Notes under the pieces: generated by a model | The model's input: the letters and a program-made list of their open reading frames with translations, nothing else | Told to the model about the DNA's origin: nothing | Databases searched by the model: none | Source of the DNA: an uncultured Ruminiclostridium sp. | Lineage (GTDB): Bacteria; Bacillota; Clostridia; Oscillospirales; Acutalibacteraceae | DNA length: 64,000 nt | Reading direction: 5' to 3' | NCBI GenBank assembly: GCA_902490005.1 | Contig: CABUCM010000002.1 | Coordinates: forward strand, 62,001-126,000 | Program-made: the position numbers and the translations under genes | Shown: one piece after another, positions 1-8,456 of the stretch | Layout of the letters: every line of letters starts with the position of its first letter | How positions within the stretch are numbered: the first letter of the stretch is position 1

Positions 1-368
1 TCAATGTAAGGAAGCATTTCCAAAGCCGCCCGGGACAGGAAGGAAAACCTCTCCGCGTCGTCGTAGTGGCCGTAAAGGCCCTTCCTTTTGAAATAATATT
101 GGTTATCCAATAGGTAATAAATCACGCCGCCATAGCGCGCCTCAAACACACCGCAGTACTGCCTTCTCCAGCTTACCGGCACAGACAGGCTGGTGATAAA
201 CCGCATGTTGTCCCGCATTTCCTGGGGAATATCTTCATACATTGGCATGACGATCCGGCAGCCGATCAGCCGCTGGCGCAGCGATTGCGGCAAAGACCCC
301 GCCACATCTCCCAGCCCGCCGGAAGCAGCAAACGGAAGTGCCTCGCTGGTGCAAAATAAAACTTTCAA
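1..368 (-). CDS. glgA: Glycogen synthase, N-terminal part (cut by window edge)
   Basis: Transfers glucose from ADP-glucose to the growing alpha-1,4-glucan chain in the cytoplasm. Only about the first 122 residues are in the window; the rest lies to the left. I read the gene from a TTG at 366-368 (minus strand) because it follows a GGGGGTAA ribosome-binding site and gives the GT5 N-terminus with SEALPFAASGGLGD, whose Gly-Gly-Leu-Gly loop binds ADP-glucose. There is no earlier in-frame ATG. It starts 14 bases after glgD and is the last visible gene of the glgB-glgC-glgD-glgA operon, so it should be co-transcribed with it. Function is well supported by motif and context; only the C-terminal half cannot be checked. 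Confidence 0.93.
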   Translation of the reverse strand, partial: MKVLFCTSEALPFAASGGLGDVAGSLPQSLRQRLIGCRIVMPMYEDIPQEMRDNMRFITSLSVPVSWRRQYCGVFEARYGGVIYYLLDNQYYFKRKGLYGHYDDAERFSFLSRAALEMLPYI

Positions 369-382
369 TATCGTTACCCCCT

Positions 383-1498
383 TTAAACCACAGACGCTTT
401 ACTGATATACACCGGATAGGACTGGAAGCCCATTAAGGTCCTTCCATCTTTGATAAACACATCTTTATCGGTGATGACATATTTCAGGCTGCAATTAGTC
501 CCAATGTGCGTGTCCTGCATGATGACGCAGTTTTGTACCTTCGCGCCCTTATCCACCTTGACGCCCCGGAACAAAACGCAGTTTTCCACTTCCCCGTCGA
601 TGACGCAGCCGTTGGCGATCAGTGAATTTTTCACCACCGAGCCCAGGCCGTACTTGGTGGGCATGTCGTCCCGGACCTTCGTGTAAATGGGCCGCTGGGC
701 GTTGAACAGGTCGTCCCGGATATCGCTGTTCATCAGCTCCATATTCGCCTCAAAATAATCGTTCATGGTGCAGATCACATGGGAATAATGGTCGAACTCA
801 TAGCCGAACATTCTCAATTTATCCACATTGGACTGCAAAATGTCCCGCTTAAAGTTGGTCTTATTCCGGCTGCTGCACTCGTTCACCAGGTTAATGAGCA
901 AATCCCGCCTAATCAGCAGCATATTGAACGCGTAATTATAGTCCTCATCCGCATCGGGATCGATAATCAGGTCTTTGACCCTGCCATCCGGACCCAGGGA
1001 CAACACCATGGTTTCGTCGGCGTTTTTGGGCAGCCTGCCCCAGCGGTAGATCAGGGTAATATCCGCCTCATTTTTGATATGCTCCGCGATCACCCGCTTG
1101 AAGTCCATATTGTAAATAGCGTCGCAGTCGGAAAGCAGCACATACTCCTCTTTGCAATTGACGAGGAAACCCATATTGGCGTGAAGGATTTCAATCCGGT
1201 TGGAGAAATCCCCGCCGCCGGCTCCAAAAGGCGGTAATACGAATAATCCGTCCCGCTTCCTGGATAGGTCCCAGGCCTTGCCGGTCCCCAGGTGGTCCAT
1301 GAGGGATTGGTAATTTCTCTTGGTAATCACGCCGACCCGGTTGATTCCCGAGTTGACCATGCTGCTCAGGGTAAAGTCGATCATACGGTACCTGCCGCCG
1401 ATGGGCACACTGGCCATAGTACGGCGGTCCGTGAGTTCCCGAATAGATTCCTCATGCATATTGGAAAACAGCAGCCCCATCACATTATTTCCGCGCAT
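383..1498 (-). CDS. glgD: Glucose-1-phosphate adenylyltransferase, GlgD subunit
   Basis: Non-catalytic or modulatory partner of GlgC in ADP-glucose synthesis. The 371-residue protein has the nucleotidyltransferase fold and a C-terminal left-handed beta-helix, but the N-terminal GGxGxRL nucleotide loop of GlgC is replaced by MGLLFSNMHEESIRELT, the hallmark of Firmicutes GlgD. I start it at the ATG at 1498, giving MRGNNVMGLLF, because GGAGGTG lies 7 bases upstream; an in-frame ATG at 1528 is longer but has no ribosome-binding site. The start overlaps the end of glgC by 14 bases, implying translational coupling and a GlgC:GlgD complex. Known family role: in Geobacillus-type enzymes GlgD raises GlgC activity. 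Confidence 0.93.
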   Translation of the reverse strand: MRGNNVMGLLFSNMHEESIRELTDRRTMASVPIGGRYRMIDFTLSSMVNSGINRVGVITKRNYQSLMDHLGTGKAWDLSRKRDGLFVLPPFGAGGGDFSNRIEILHANMGFLVNCKEEYVLLSDCDAIYNMDFKRVIAEHIKNEADITLIYRWGRLPKNADETMVLSLGPDGRVKDLIIDPDADEDYNYAFNMLLIRRDLLINLVNECSSRNKTNFKRDILQSNVDKLRMFGYEFDHYSHVICTMNDYFEANMELMNSDIRDDLFNAQRPIYTKVRDDMPTKYGLGSVVKNSLIANGCVIDGEVENCVLFRGVKVDKGAKVQNCVIMQDTHIGTNCSLKYVITDKDVFIKDGRTLMGFQSYPVYISKASVV

Positions 1499-2714
1499 TT
1501 TTCGACACCTCCGGAATATTTTTGTCAATCATAGCCTTGGGAGGCACCACAGCGCCGGAACCAATTTTGATGTTGTCTCCAATAACAGCGATACCCCATT
1601 CATCCTTTTGCTCGATGTCCTCAGGGCGGGCACCTACAACGGCGTTTTTGCCAACAACGGCGTTTTCCGCCACAATGGCGTACTGCACCACGGCGCCTTC
1701 CTCAATTTGCGCCCCAGGCATAATAATGGAATCCTTTACCACCGCGCCGGGCGCCACGTTAACGCCGGCAAACAGCACGGAAAAATCCACATTGCCGTAA
1801 ACATTGCAGCCGTCGGCCACCAGGGAGTTTTGGATCACCGCTTCCTCCCCCACATACTGCGGCGGCATCACCGGATTTCTGGAATAAATCTTCCAGTTTT
1901 CGTCGCTTAAGTCCAGGGTGGTCTTGGGATCCAGCAGATCCATATTAGACTCCCACAGGCTGTCGATGGTTCCTACATCCTTCCAATACCCTTGGAACTC
2001 CCAGGCAAACATCCGCTCCCCCGCGTTGAGCATAGAAGGCAGGATGTTTTTCCCGAAGTCGTTGCTGGAGCCCTTGTCCTTTTCGTCCGCGATGAGGTAT
2101 TCCTTCAGCTTATCCCAGCTGAACACATAAATCCCCATAGAAGCCTTGGTGCTTTTGGGCACCTTAGGCTTCTCATCGAACTCGTAAATGGAGTCGTCCG
2201 GGTTGGTGTTTAAAATACCGAAACGCGGGGCTTCCGCCAAGGGCACGTCGATGACGGCGATGGTGCAGGCAGCCTCCTTTTCCTTGTGGTAAGCCACCAT
2301 TTTAGAGTAATCCATTTTATAGATGTGGTCACCGGAAAGGACCACCACATAATCCGGGTCGTACCGGCCGATGTAGTCCATATTTTGATAAATGGCGTTC
2401 GCGGTGCCCTTGTACCAGTCGGCCCCCCGGCTGCGCTGATAGGGCGGCAGCACCTGCACACCGCTGTTCATGCCGTCCAGGTCCCAGGGCTGGCCGTTTC
2501 CAATGTACTCGTTGAGCACCAAAGGCTGGTACTGGGTCAAGACCCCTACCGCCTCGATACCGGAATTCACGCAGTTAGACAGCGGAAAATCGATGATTCT
2601 GTATTTTCCCCCGTAAGCCACCGCCGGCTTTGCCAATTTATTGGTCAGCACCCCCAACCTGCTGCCTTGTCCTCCCGCCAAGATCATGGCGACTGTTTCC
2701 TGTTTTGGGAACAT
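1485..2714 (-). CDS. glgC: Glucose-1-phosphate adenylyltransferase, catalytic subunit
   Basis: Makes ADP-glucose and pyrophosphate from glucose-1-phosphate and ATP, the committed step of glycogen synthesis. The 409-residue length is typical. The nucleotide-binding motif AGGQGSRL is near residues 13-20, followed by KPAVAYGGKYRIIDF, the active-site SGDHIYKMDY, and a C-terminal hexapeptide-repeat beta-helix (about residues 290-390, repeated VVGKNAVVGA-type units). The start at 2714 has GGAGG nine bases upstream. It follows glgB after 46 bases and overlaps glgD, so it is the second gene of the operon. Confidence 0.95.
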   Translation of the reverse strand: MFPKQETVAMILAGGQGSRLGVLTNKLAKPAVAYGGKYRIIDFPLSNCVNSGIEAVGVLTQYQPLVLNEYIGNGQPWDLDGMNSGVQVLPPYQRSRGADWYKGTANAIYQNMDYIGRYDPDYVVVLSGDHIYKMDYSKMVAYHKEKEAACTIAVIDVPLAEAPRFGILNTNPDDSIYEFDEKPKVPKSTKASMGIYVFSWDKLKEYLIADEKDKGSSNDFGKNILPSMLNAGERMFAWEFQGYWKDVGTIDSLWESNMDLLDPKTTLDLSDENWKIYSRNPVMPPQYVGEEAVIQNSLVADGCNVYGNVDFSVLFAGVNVAPGAVVKDSIIMPGAQIEEGAVVQYAIVAENAVVGKNAVVGARPEDIEQKDEWGIAVIGDNIKIGSGAVVPPKAMIDKNIPEVSKNARK

Positions 2715-2760
2715 CTTTTCATTCCTCCTTGTTCAAGGTTCTATTTATAATCCCTTTCCA

Positions 2761-4782
2761 TCAGGATTTTACTGCTGCCCTTTTTCTTGTCTTGGGCTTT
2801 TTTGCCGCTTTCGCCGCTTTTTCTTCCTTCTTTGCCGGTTCCTGCTCCTCTTTTGGCTCCTGAAGCTTCCTCACAGGCTTTTTCCGCACGCATTTCAGGA
2901 ACAGTACCGACATGGGAGGCAAGGTCAGTTCGATAGACTGCTCATAGCCATGCATGGGGATATCCTCCGTCTTAATGCTGCCGCCGTTCGTGATGCCGCA
3001 GCCGCCGAATTCCTTGGCCTCAGAGTTAAACACCTCCCCGTAGGTGCCCGCATAGGGAACCCCAATCCGATAGGGCTTCCGCTCCACAGGCTGGAAATTA
3101 CAGGCCGCGATCAGCTCTTTGCCGTTTTTATCCATCCTTCTGAAGCAGATCACGCTTTGGGTATAGTCGTCGTTGGAGATCCAGGCGAACCCATCCCAAG
3201 AGAAATCCACCTGCCACAGCGGGCTGGATTCCAAATAGAAGCGGTTCAGCGCTTTCACAAAGGCCTGTATCTGCTGATGCTGGGGATACTGAAGCAGGCC
3301 CCAATCCAGTTCAGATTCAAAATCCCATTCCTTGAATTGGCCCAGCTCTGTTCCCATAAACGTAAGCTTCTTACCGGGATGAGCCATCATATAGGCCAAG
3401 AACGCCCTGGTATTGGCGAATTTCTGCTCCGTGGTGCCGGGCATTTTATTAATCAGCGAGCCTTTCCCATGGACAACCTCGTCATGGGAGATGGGCAAAA
3501 CAAAATTCTCGGAAAACGCGTAGAAGAAGGAGAACGTCAGGTTATCGTGGTTAAAGGACCGGTACAGCGGATCCAGGGACATATAGTGAAGCATGTCGTT
3601 CATCCAGCCCATGTTCCACTTGTAGTTGAAGCCTAACCCACCTGCATAGGTGGGCTTGGAAACCATAGGCCAGGATGTGGATTCCTCGGCGATCATCATC
3701 ACATCCGGCTGCACCGCAAAGGCGGACTCATTCAGGCGCTGCAAAAACGCCACCGCCTCCAGGTTTTCCTTGCCGCCGTATTTATTAGGCACCCACTCCC
3801 CGTCCTTACGGCTGTAATCCAAATAAAGCATAGAAGCCACCGCGTCGCAGCGAATCCCGTCGATATGGTACTTTTCCAGCCAAAACACGGCGCTGGAAAT
3901 CAAAAAGCTGATGACCTCAGCCCTGCCATAATCGAAGACCAGGGTCCCCCAGTCCTTATGCTCGCCCTTCCTGGGGTCGGCGTATTCATAGCAGCAGGTT
4001 CCGTCAAACTTGGCCAGGCCGTGGATATCCCGTGGAAAATGAGCCGGTACCCAGTCCATAATCACGCTGATCCCGGCCTGGTGGCACCTGTCCACAAAGC
4101 ACATAAACTCCTTGGGGTCGCCGTAACGGGCGGTGGGAGCAAAATATCCGGTCACCTGATATCCCCAGGAGCCGTCGTAGGGATACTCCGTCATGGGCAT
4201 CAACTCAATGTGGGTATATCCCATGTCCTTTACATAAGGGATCAGCTCATCGGCAAACTTTTCATAAGAGAAGGGGTTGCCATCGGCAAATTTCCGCCAG
4301 GAGCCTGCGTGAACCTCGTAAATGTTCACCGGGCTGGTGTAGTGAGGATGCTTTTCCTTATATCGGTACCAATCGCTGTCGTTCCACTGGTAGCCTTCCA
4401 AAGAATAAAACTTAGAGGCGTTGGAGGGCCGGGTTTCACAATGGAAAGCATAAGGGTCCGCTTTCATCAGCACCTCGCCCTCCTGGGTGGTTACGGCATA
4501 GCGGTAAATATCATATTCTTTCACCTTATTGGGAATAAAACACTCCCAAACGCCGCCTTCGGAAATCTTCTCCATAGGATTTTCCTTTTCATCCCAATGA
4601 TTAAACTTTCCTACTACGGAAACCTTGGCCGCGTTCGGCGCCCAAGTTCGGAATACAACGCCCTCTTCCCCATCCTGGGTTTGCCTGTGAGAACCTAAAT
4701 ACTCATAGGTTTTATAATTGGTCCCTTCGTGAAATAGGTAGAGCGCCAAATTATTATTTTCGGTGTCCTGTTTCTTTTTCAT
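2761..4782 (-). CDS. glgB: 1,4-alpha-glucan branching enzyme
   Basis: Cuts alpha-1,4 chains and rejoins them as alpha-1,6 branches in glycogen. Domains: CBM48 (about residues 30-125), a GH13 barrel (about 150-520) and a C-terminal all-beta domain. The nucleophile Asp is in DGIRCDAVASML (about 309), the acid Glu in MMIAEESTSW (about 365) and the transition-state Asp in SHDEVVHGKGS (about 435). After the all-beta domain there is an extra tail of about 40 residues rich in Lys, Ala, Glu and Pro, unlike the usual GlgB end. It is the first gene of the glg operon, behind a good sigma-A promoter at 4880-4908; the start has AAGGAG nine bases upstream. Confidence 0.95.
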   Translation of the reverse strand: MKKKQDTENNNLALYLFHEGTNYKTYEYLGSHRQTQDGEEGVVFRTWAPNAAKVSVVGKFNHWDEKENPMEKISEGGVWECFIPNKVKEYDIYRYAVTTQEGEVLMKADPYAFHCETRPSNASKFYSLEGYQWNDSDWYRYKEKHPHYTSPVNIYEVHAGSWRKFADGNPFSYEKFADELIPYVKDMGYTHIELMPMTEYPYDGSWGYQVTGYFAPTARYGDPKEFMCFVDRCHQAGISVIMDWVPAHFPRDIHGLAKFDGTCCYEYADPRKGEHKDWGTLVFDYGRAEVISFLISSAVFWLEKYHIDGIRCDAVASMLYLDYSRKDGEWVPNKYGGKENLEAVAFLQRLNESAFAVQPDVMMIAEESTSWPMVSKPTYAGGLGFNYKWNMGWMNDMLHYMSLDPLYRSFNHDNLTFSFFYAFSENFVLPISHDEVVHGKGSLINKMPGTTEQKFANTRAFLAYMMAHPGKKLTFMGTELGQFKEWDFESELDWGLLQYPQHQQIQAFVKALNRFYLESSPLWQVDFSWDGFAWISNDDYTQSVICFRRMDKNGKELIAACNFQPVERKPYRIGVPYAGTYGEVFNSEAKEFGGCGITNGGSIKTEDIPMHGYEQSIELTLPPMSVLFLKCVRKKPVRKLQEPKEEQEPAKKEEKAAKAAKKPKTRKRAAVKS

Positions 4783-4879
4783 TGCAAATCAACTCCTTAC
4801 TGCACATCTAAAGCCAGGAAAACCTACTGGTTTTTCATCTCGGATATGCCATTGAACAATCCTTTTGTTTCTTGATTCT

Positions 4880-4908
4880 ATCATAGCAAGTTTATGGAAA
4901 TTTTTCAA
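4880..4908 (-). promoter_or_regulatory. Sigma-A promoter for the glg operon
   Basis: On the minus strand TTGAAA, 17 bases, then TATGAT, about 100 bases before the glgB start. It gives a 5' leader of about 90 bases with no riboswitch that I recognise. The rest of the 360-base gap between glgB and the next gene is AT-rich; it also holds the terminator of the lyxose isomerase gene. Confidence 0.65.
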
Positions 4909-5093
4909 GAGGCATTTGGTCATTTTCTTATAAACCAAACATTAAATTTACAATTAATTTAGCTAGATTTAACAATTATAAATTTAAAACGATTTGTAAC
5001 AAAACCACCGAAGCCTTCTTATCGCACATTTACTATCATATCACGAACAGGCTGTCGAAAGAAATCGGTTTTTCTTCCTTTATTGAAAATAAA

Positions 5094-5138
5094 AAAGCCC
5101 TTATGCAGGGTTTGCGCAACCTTCTGCATAAGGGCTTT
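5094..5138 (-). terminator. Rho-independent terminator after lyxose isomerase gene
   Basis: A 15-base perfect stem (AAAGCCCTTATGCAG and its complement) around a 15-base loop, followed on the minus strand by a run of T. It lies 5 bases after the stop codon at 5143 and insulates that gene from the glg operon. Confidence 0.9.
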
Positions 5139-5142
5139 CCTT

Positions 5143-5682
5143 TTAATAATTGGATTCCCGTTTAATATCCGGGTCGATAAAAATATCCGCTTCATCAAAG
5201 CTGGGGGTGGAAAACTCAGAGATCACCGCTCCCTTTGGCCCCGCCTGGAACCAATGCCTGGTCTGCTCCTTCAGCGTGTACTGTTCGCCGGGCTTCAGGT
5301 AAATCTCATGCCACACTGTAAATTGCTCTTTCCGGTTCTCCGGCACCCTTCCTCTGGGGTTCTCTGTGGGCTCTCCCGGAACATAAAGGTAAACCTCTCC
5401 CCACCGGCAGCGGAAGGTCTCTTCCTTTCCCTGATACTCTCCCAGCTGGGGATGCAAATGCTCAGGGCAGATTTGGTACGGCGTCAGCATCATTTCTTTG
5501 GCGCACACCCGGTCTGTGTTCACATAGGTGAGAATTTCCGTGCCAATAGTATCAAATTCCCCCAAATGATAATCACAGTACTCGATCCGTTTAGCTTCCT
5601 CGTCCGTGATGACGATTCCCGCCGCTTTCAGCAGTTCCCGGGCCTTTGCGTTGGCCTGGTCAATTTGTTCCCTGGTTGCCAT
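5143..5682 (-). CDS. D-lyxose ketol-isomerase-like cupin enzyme (paralogue 1)
   Basis: Member of the D-lyxose isomerase family (cupin; interconverts D-lyxose and D-xylulose, sometimes D-mannose and D-fructose). 179 residues, near family length. The metal site is visible: CPEHLHP (two His), then GKEETF (Glu), and a distal His in RHWFQAGP. The start at 5682 has AAGGAG nine bases upstream. It is monocistronic, with its own promoter (5743-5771) and terminator (5094-5138). A second copy, roughly half identical, lies at 56446-56991 beside a sugar catabolic operon. The family assignment is firm; the true sugar substrate of this copy is unknown. Confidence 0.85.
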   Translation of the reverse strand: MATREQIDQANAKARELLKAAGIVITDEEAKRIEYCDYHLGEFDTIGTEILTYVNTDRVCAKEMMLTPYQICPEHLHPQLGEYQGKEETFRCRWGEVYLYVPGEPTENPRGRVPENRKEQFTVWHEIYLKPGEQYTLKEQTRHWFQAGPKGAVISEFSTPSFDEADIFIDPDIKRESNY

Positions 5683-5742
5683 GTTCTACCGCTCCTTGTC
5701 GTTTTTTATTGTTTACTGTTTTTTATGATCGATTGTGATTTT

Positions 5743-5771
5743 ATTTTATAGTAGGTGAGCCAAACTGTCAA
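5743..5771 (-). promoter_or_regulatory. Near-consensus sigma-A promoter for lyxose isomerase gene
   Basis: Minus strand TTGACA, 17 bases, TAAAAT (TATAAAAT extended), about 60 bases before the start codon. The remaining gap to GAPDH (5772-5936) contains only short weak hairpins and no gene that I can support. Confidence 0.75.
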
Positions 5772-5936
5772 CCAAATACGCCCATCTTTTTCAATACCAC
5801 TAATCCACCCTGCTTTGAGCCTCTAATTTATCCGGAAGATAAATCCCCGTAAAACACGTGGCTTGCATAAGCCCCAAAAGGTCATAGAAAAGCCAGCGTC
5901 TAAAAGACTTTCACGCTGCTTAAGCAGAACAAAAAA

Positions 5937-5965
5937 GCCTCCTGTCTCACGAAGAGACAGGAGGC
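5937..5965 (-). terminator. Rho-independent terminator after GAPDH
   Basis: A 12-base perfect GC-rich stem (GCCTCCTGTCTC and complement) with loop ACGAA, followed on the minus strand by TTTTTTGTT. It lies 36 bases after the GAPDH stop codon. Confidence 0.93.
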
Positions 5966-6001
5966 TTCCATCATTATGATAACTCAGTGAAAATGCCAAA
6001 C

Positions 6002-7021
6002 TTATTTGTTGTCAACCTCTACCATATGCTGGATCAGGCTGAGAACCTTATTGCTGTAACCCCATTCGTTATCGTACCAAGAAACCAGCTTAAAGAAGTT
6101 GGCGTTCAGGCCGATACCAGCGGTAGCATCATAGATGGAGGTTCTGGGATCAGAATAGAAGTCAGAGGATACCACAGCCTCATCGGTGTAGCCCAGGATG
6201 CCCTTCATATAGGTCTCAGAAGCTTCCTTCAAGGTAGCGTTGATCTCTTCCATAGAGGTGGCCTTCTCTGTGCGGACGGTCAGGTCAACCACAGAAACGT
6301 CCAGAGTAGGAACGCGGAAAGCCATACCGGTCAGCTTACCCTTAACCTCCGGGATAACCAGGGCGCAGGCCTTGGCGGCACCGGTAGAAGAAGGAATGAT
6401 GTTGCCGGCAGCGGCACGGCCGCCTCTCCAGTCTTTCTTGGAGGGAGCGTCAACAGTCTTCTGGGTGTTGGTGGTGGAGTGAACGGTGGTCATTAAGCCT
6501 TCCACGATACCAAACTTGTCGTTGATAACCTTAGCCAGAGGAGCCAGGCAGTTGGTGGTGCAGGAAGCGTTAGAGACAACCTTCATGTCCTTGGTGTACT
6601 TATCCAGGTTTACGCCGCAAACAAAGGTGGGAGTTTCCTTATCCTTAGCAGGAGCGGAAATAACGACCTTCTTAGCGCCGGCCTTAATGTGAGCGGAAGC
6701 CTTTTCAGTGGTGCAGAATACGCCGGTAGACTCGACAACATACTCGGCGCCGCACTCGCCCCACGGAATCTCTTCCGGATTCATGCAGCCATAAACATTG
6801 ATGGCTTTGCCGTTTACAACCAGCTTGCCGTTTTCTTCTTTGACACAGCCGTTGAATCTGCCATGAATGGTATCATATTTGACCATGTATACCATATAGT
6901 CGGCGTCTACGAAAGGATCGTTCACGCCAACAACTTCGAATGTTTCCGGCTGAGCGATAGCAGCACGGAACACCAGACGACCGATACGTCCGAAACCATT
7001 GATGCCAATTTTAATTGCCAT
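6002..7021 (-). CDS. gap: Glyceraldehyde-3-phosphate dehydrogenase, type I
   Basis: Glycolytic enzyme that oxidises glyceraldehyde-3-phosphate with NAD and phosphate to 1,3-bisphosphoglycerate. 339 residues, full length. The Rossmann start INGFGRIGR is at residues 7-15. The catalytic Cys is in SNASCTTNCLAPL (about residue 155), the catalytic His lies in TTVHSTTN, and the C-terminal SWYDNEWGYS is intact. The start at 7021 follows AGGAGGT. It stands alone between a strong promoter (7058-7086) and a terminator (5937-5965), not in the common gap-pgk-tpi operon. The codon choice looks highly biased, as expected for a highly expressed gene. Confidence 0.97.
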   Translation of the reverse strand: MAIKIGINGFGRIGRLVFRAAIAQPETFEVVGVNDPFVDADYMVYMVKYDTIHGRFNGCVKEENGKLVVNGKAINVYGCMNPEEIPWGECGAEYVVESTGVFCTTEKASAHIKAGAKKVVISAPAKDKETPTFVCGVNLDKYTKDMKVVSNASCTTNCLAPLAKVINDKFGIVEGLMTTVHSTTNTQKTVDAPSKKDWRGGRAAAGNIIPSSTGAAKACALVIPEVKGKLTGMAFRVPTLDVSVVDLTVRTEKATSMEEINATLKEASETYMKGILGYTDEAVVSSDFYSDPRTSIYDATAGIGLNANFFKLVSWYDNEWGYSNKVLSLIQHMVEVDNK

Positions 7022-7057
7022 AATAATTTGACCTCCTGAGTTTTAAAATCTATTCTT

Positions 7058-7086
7058 ATTCTATAGTATTTCATAACAATTTGCAA
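7058..7086 (-). promoter_or_regulatory. Sigma-A promoter for GAPDH
   Basis: Minus strand TTGCAA, 17 bases, TAGAAT, in the sequence between gap and the membrane-protein gene. It gives a leader of about 30 bases ending in the AGGAGGT ribosome-binding site. Confidence 0.7.
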
Positions 7087-7174
7087 GAGCTTGTTATAAA
7101 ATTAACTATTCTATGGAGGAAATCCGCACATTGCTTGGAATTCCAGACTTTTCCGGGAGAATATTGTGCATATT

Positions 7175-8338
7175 TCAGCTCTTTTTTTCACTGATTTCTT
7201 CGATCAGCTGGTTGATATAATCCATATCGATTTCATCGGGATTTTTCGACAAGGCCGGCTTGGAACCCGGTTGAGAAACCTCTGGTTTTTCCAGGGGCGC
7301 CTCTCTTTTTACCGCTGCTAAATCAGGAATGGGACGGGTGTTTACAATCGGCCTTTCCATCACCGGCGGCTGGTCTTCTCCAGCTGTTTTCGCTATCCTC
7401 TCGGCAGGAACAAAAGGCTGCTCACCGCGGCCTTTGGCGGCGTTCCGCTCCGCGATGATACTGCTGAAATAAGTGGCCTGGGGAGACGGCGGAATACTGG
7501 GGCTGCCCGCTTCTTCTTCCTCCTCTTCCAAAGGAAGGAAAACCTGGGGACGGCTTAACTGAGCGCTGATCTGCACGAGAAGCCCAAGGCTATACAGCAC
7601 CAAAGCCGCATCCGCTAAAAGCGTCCAGCTGGCGGTCAGTGAAAAACCGTTTTGCACGGCGTCCACTATTTTCGGCACACAAGCTACCAGGACAAACACC
7701 GCCATCAGAAAGCCCAGCATCACGGTGCGCTTCCCGGTTTTCGGCGTTTGGATCCCGGTAAAAAGCTTGGCAAGGGAAAATAGAAACATGAGCATTCCCA
7801 GCACCGACAGAACGCTGAGCATATTGCTGCTGATCGTGGTCACATTGGTGTACTCGATAAAGGTCAGCACCACCGACCGGACGCACACCCACAAAGGAAG
7901 CAGCAAGGCCAGCACGGGAACCTTTAAAAACGTATTTCGCCCGGTCAAATGGGAAACGCCGGCAATGAGGAAGGCAACCACGCCTAAAACACCGCTGATG
8001 GAGAGGATCAAATACCGGAGCGCGCCATGGTCCACCACATAGGTGAGGAGGTTCGCGCCGGAATCGGCCGCCATCGCCGCCGCGGTAAGAAGGGCGAACA
8101 CACCGGAAAAAATATTTCTGCGGAACCGAAATTCCGAGGCATTTTTACAGCTGGCGGTCATAATCATGATAACAAGGACAAACAGCGCCAAAACCCCTAA
8201 GAATATCTGATAGAGGGATTCCCCGCTTTCAAAAAAACCAGTGGCCGGGTCAATGAGATACAGCACTTGATATGCGCGAAACGAAACGGCGGCCACCAGA
8301 AAAAGGGCAAAGGGAACCCATAAGGATTTTATTTTCAT
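7175..8338 (-). CDS. Membrane protein of unknown function, 8 TM with acidic C-tail
   Basis: I do not recognise the family. The 387-residue protein has about eight hydrophobic segments between residues 5 and 260, then a cytoplasmic tail of about 120 residues. The tail has a run of six Glu, several Pro-rich stretches, and an amphipathic end DEIDMDYINQLIEEISEKK. I start it at 8338 (MKIKSLWVPF), because the in-frame ATG at 8353 lies inside the GGAGG ribosome-binding site. It follows the citrate synthase gene, separated by a hairpin with a T tract (8362-8405). Most of its expression may therefore depend on readthrough of that hairpin or a weak local promoter. Confidence 0.75.
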   Translation of the reverse strand: MKIKSLWVPFALFLVAAVSFRAYQVLYLIDPATGFFESGESLYQIFLGVLALFVLVIMIMTASCKNASEFRFRRNIFSGVFALLTAAAMAADSGANLLTYVVDHGALRYLILSISGVLGVVAFLIAGVSHLTGRNTFLKVPVLALLLPLWVCVRSVVLTFIEYTNVTTISSNMLSVLSVLGMLMFLFSLAKLFTGIQTPKTGKRTVMLGFLMAVFVLVACVPKIVDAVQNGFSLTASWTLLADAALVLYSLGLLVQISAQLSRPQVFLPLEEEEEEAGSPSIPPSPQATYFSSIIAERNAAKGRGEQPFVPAERIAKTAGEDQPPVMERPIVNTRPIPDLAAVKREAPLEKPEVSQPGSKPALSKNPDEIDMDYINQLIEEISEKKS

Positions 8339-8361
8339 ATTATAATCCTCCAAAAAAGAGA

Positions 8362-8405
8362 AATTCGTGTTAAAAAATGTCTACCAGACTATTCTAACAC
8401 GAATT
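8362..8405 (-). terminator. Terminator or attenuator after citrate synthase
   Basis: An 11-base stem (AATTCGTGTTA and complement) enclosing a second small stem (GTCT/AGAC), followed on the minus strand by TTTCTCTTTTTT. The T run abuts the GGAGG ribosome-binding site of the downstream membrane protein, so the structure could act as an attenuator as well as a terminator. Confidence 0.65.
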
Positions 8406-8456
8406 CCAGAGTTATGACAACTGTTTTTCTCTTTTTTTACCGGTAGGAAAGAAAAT

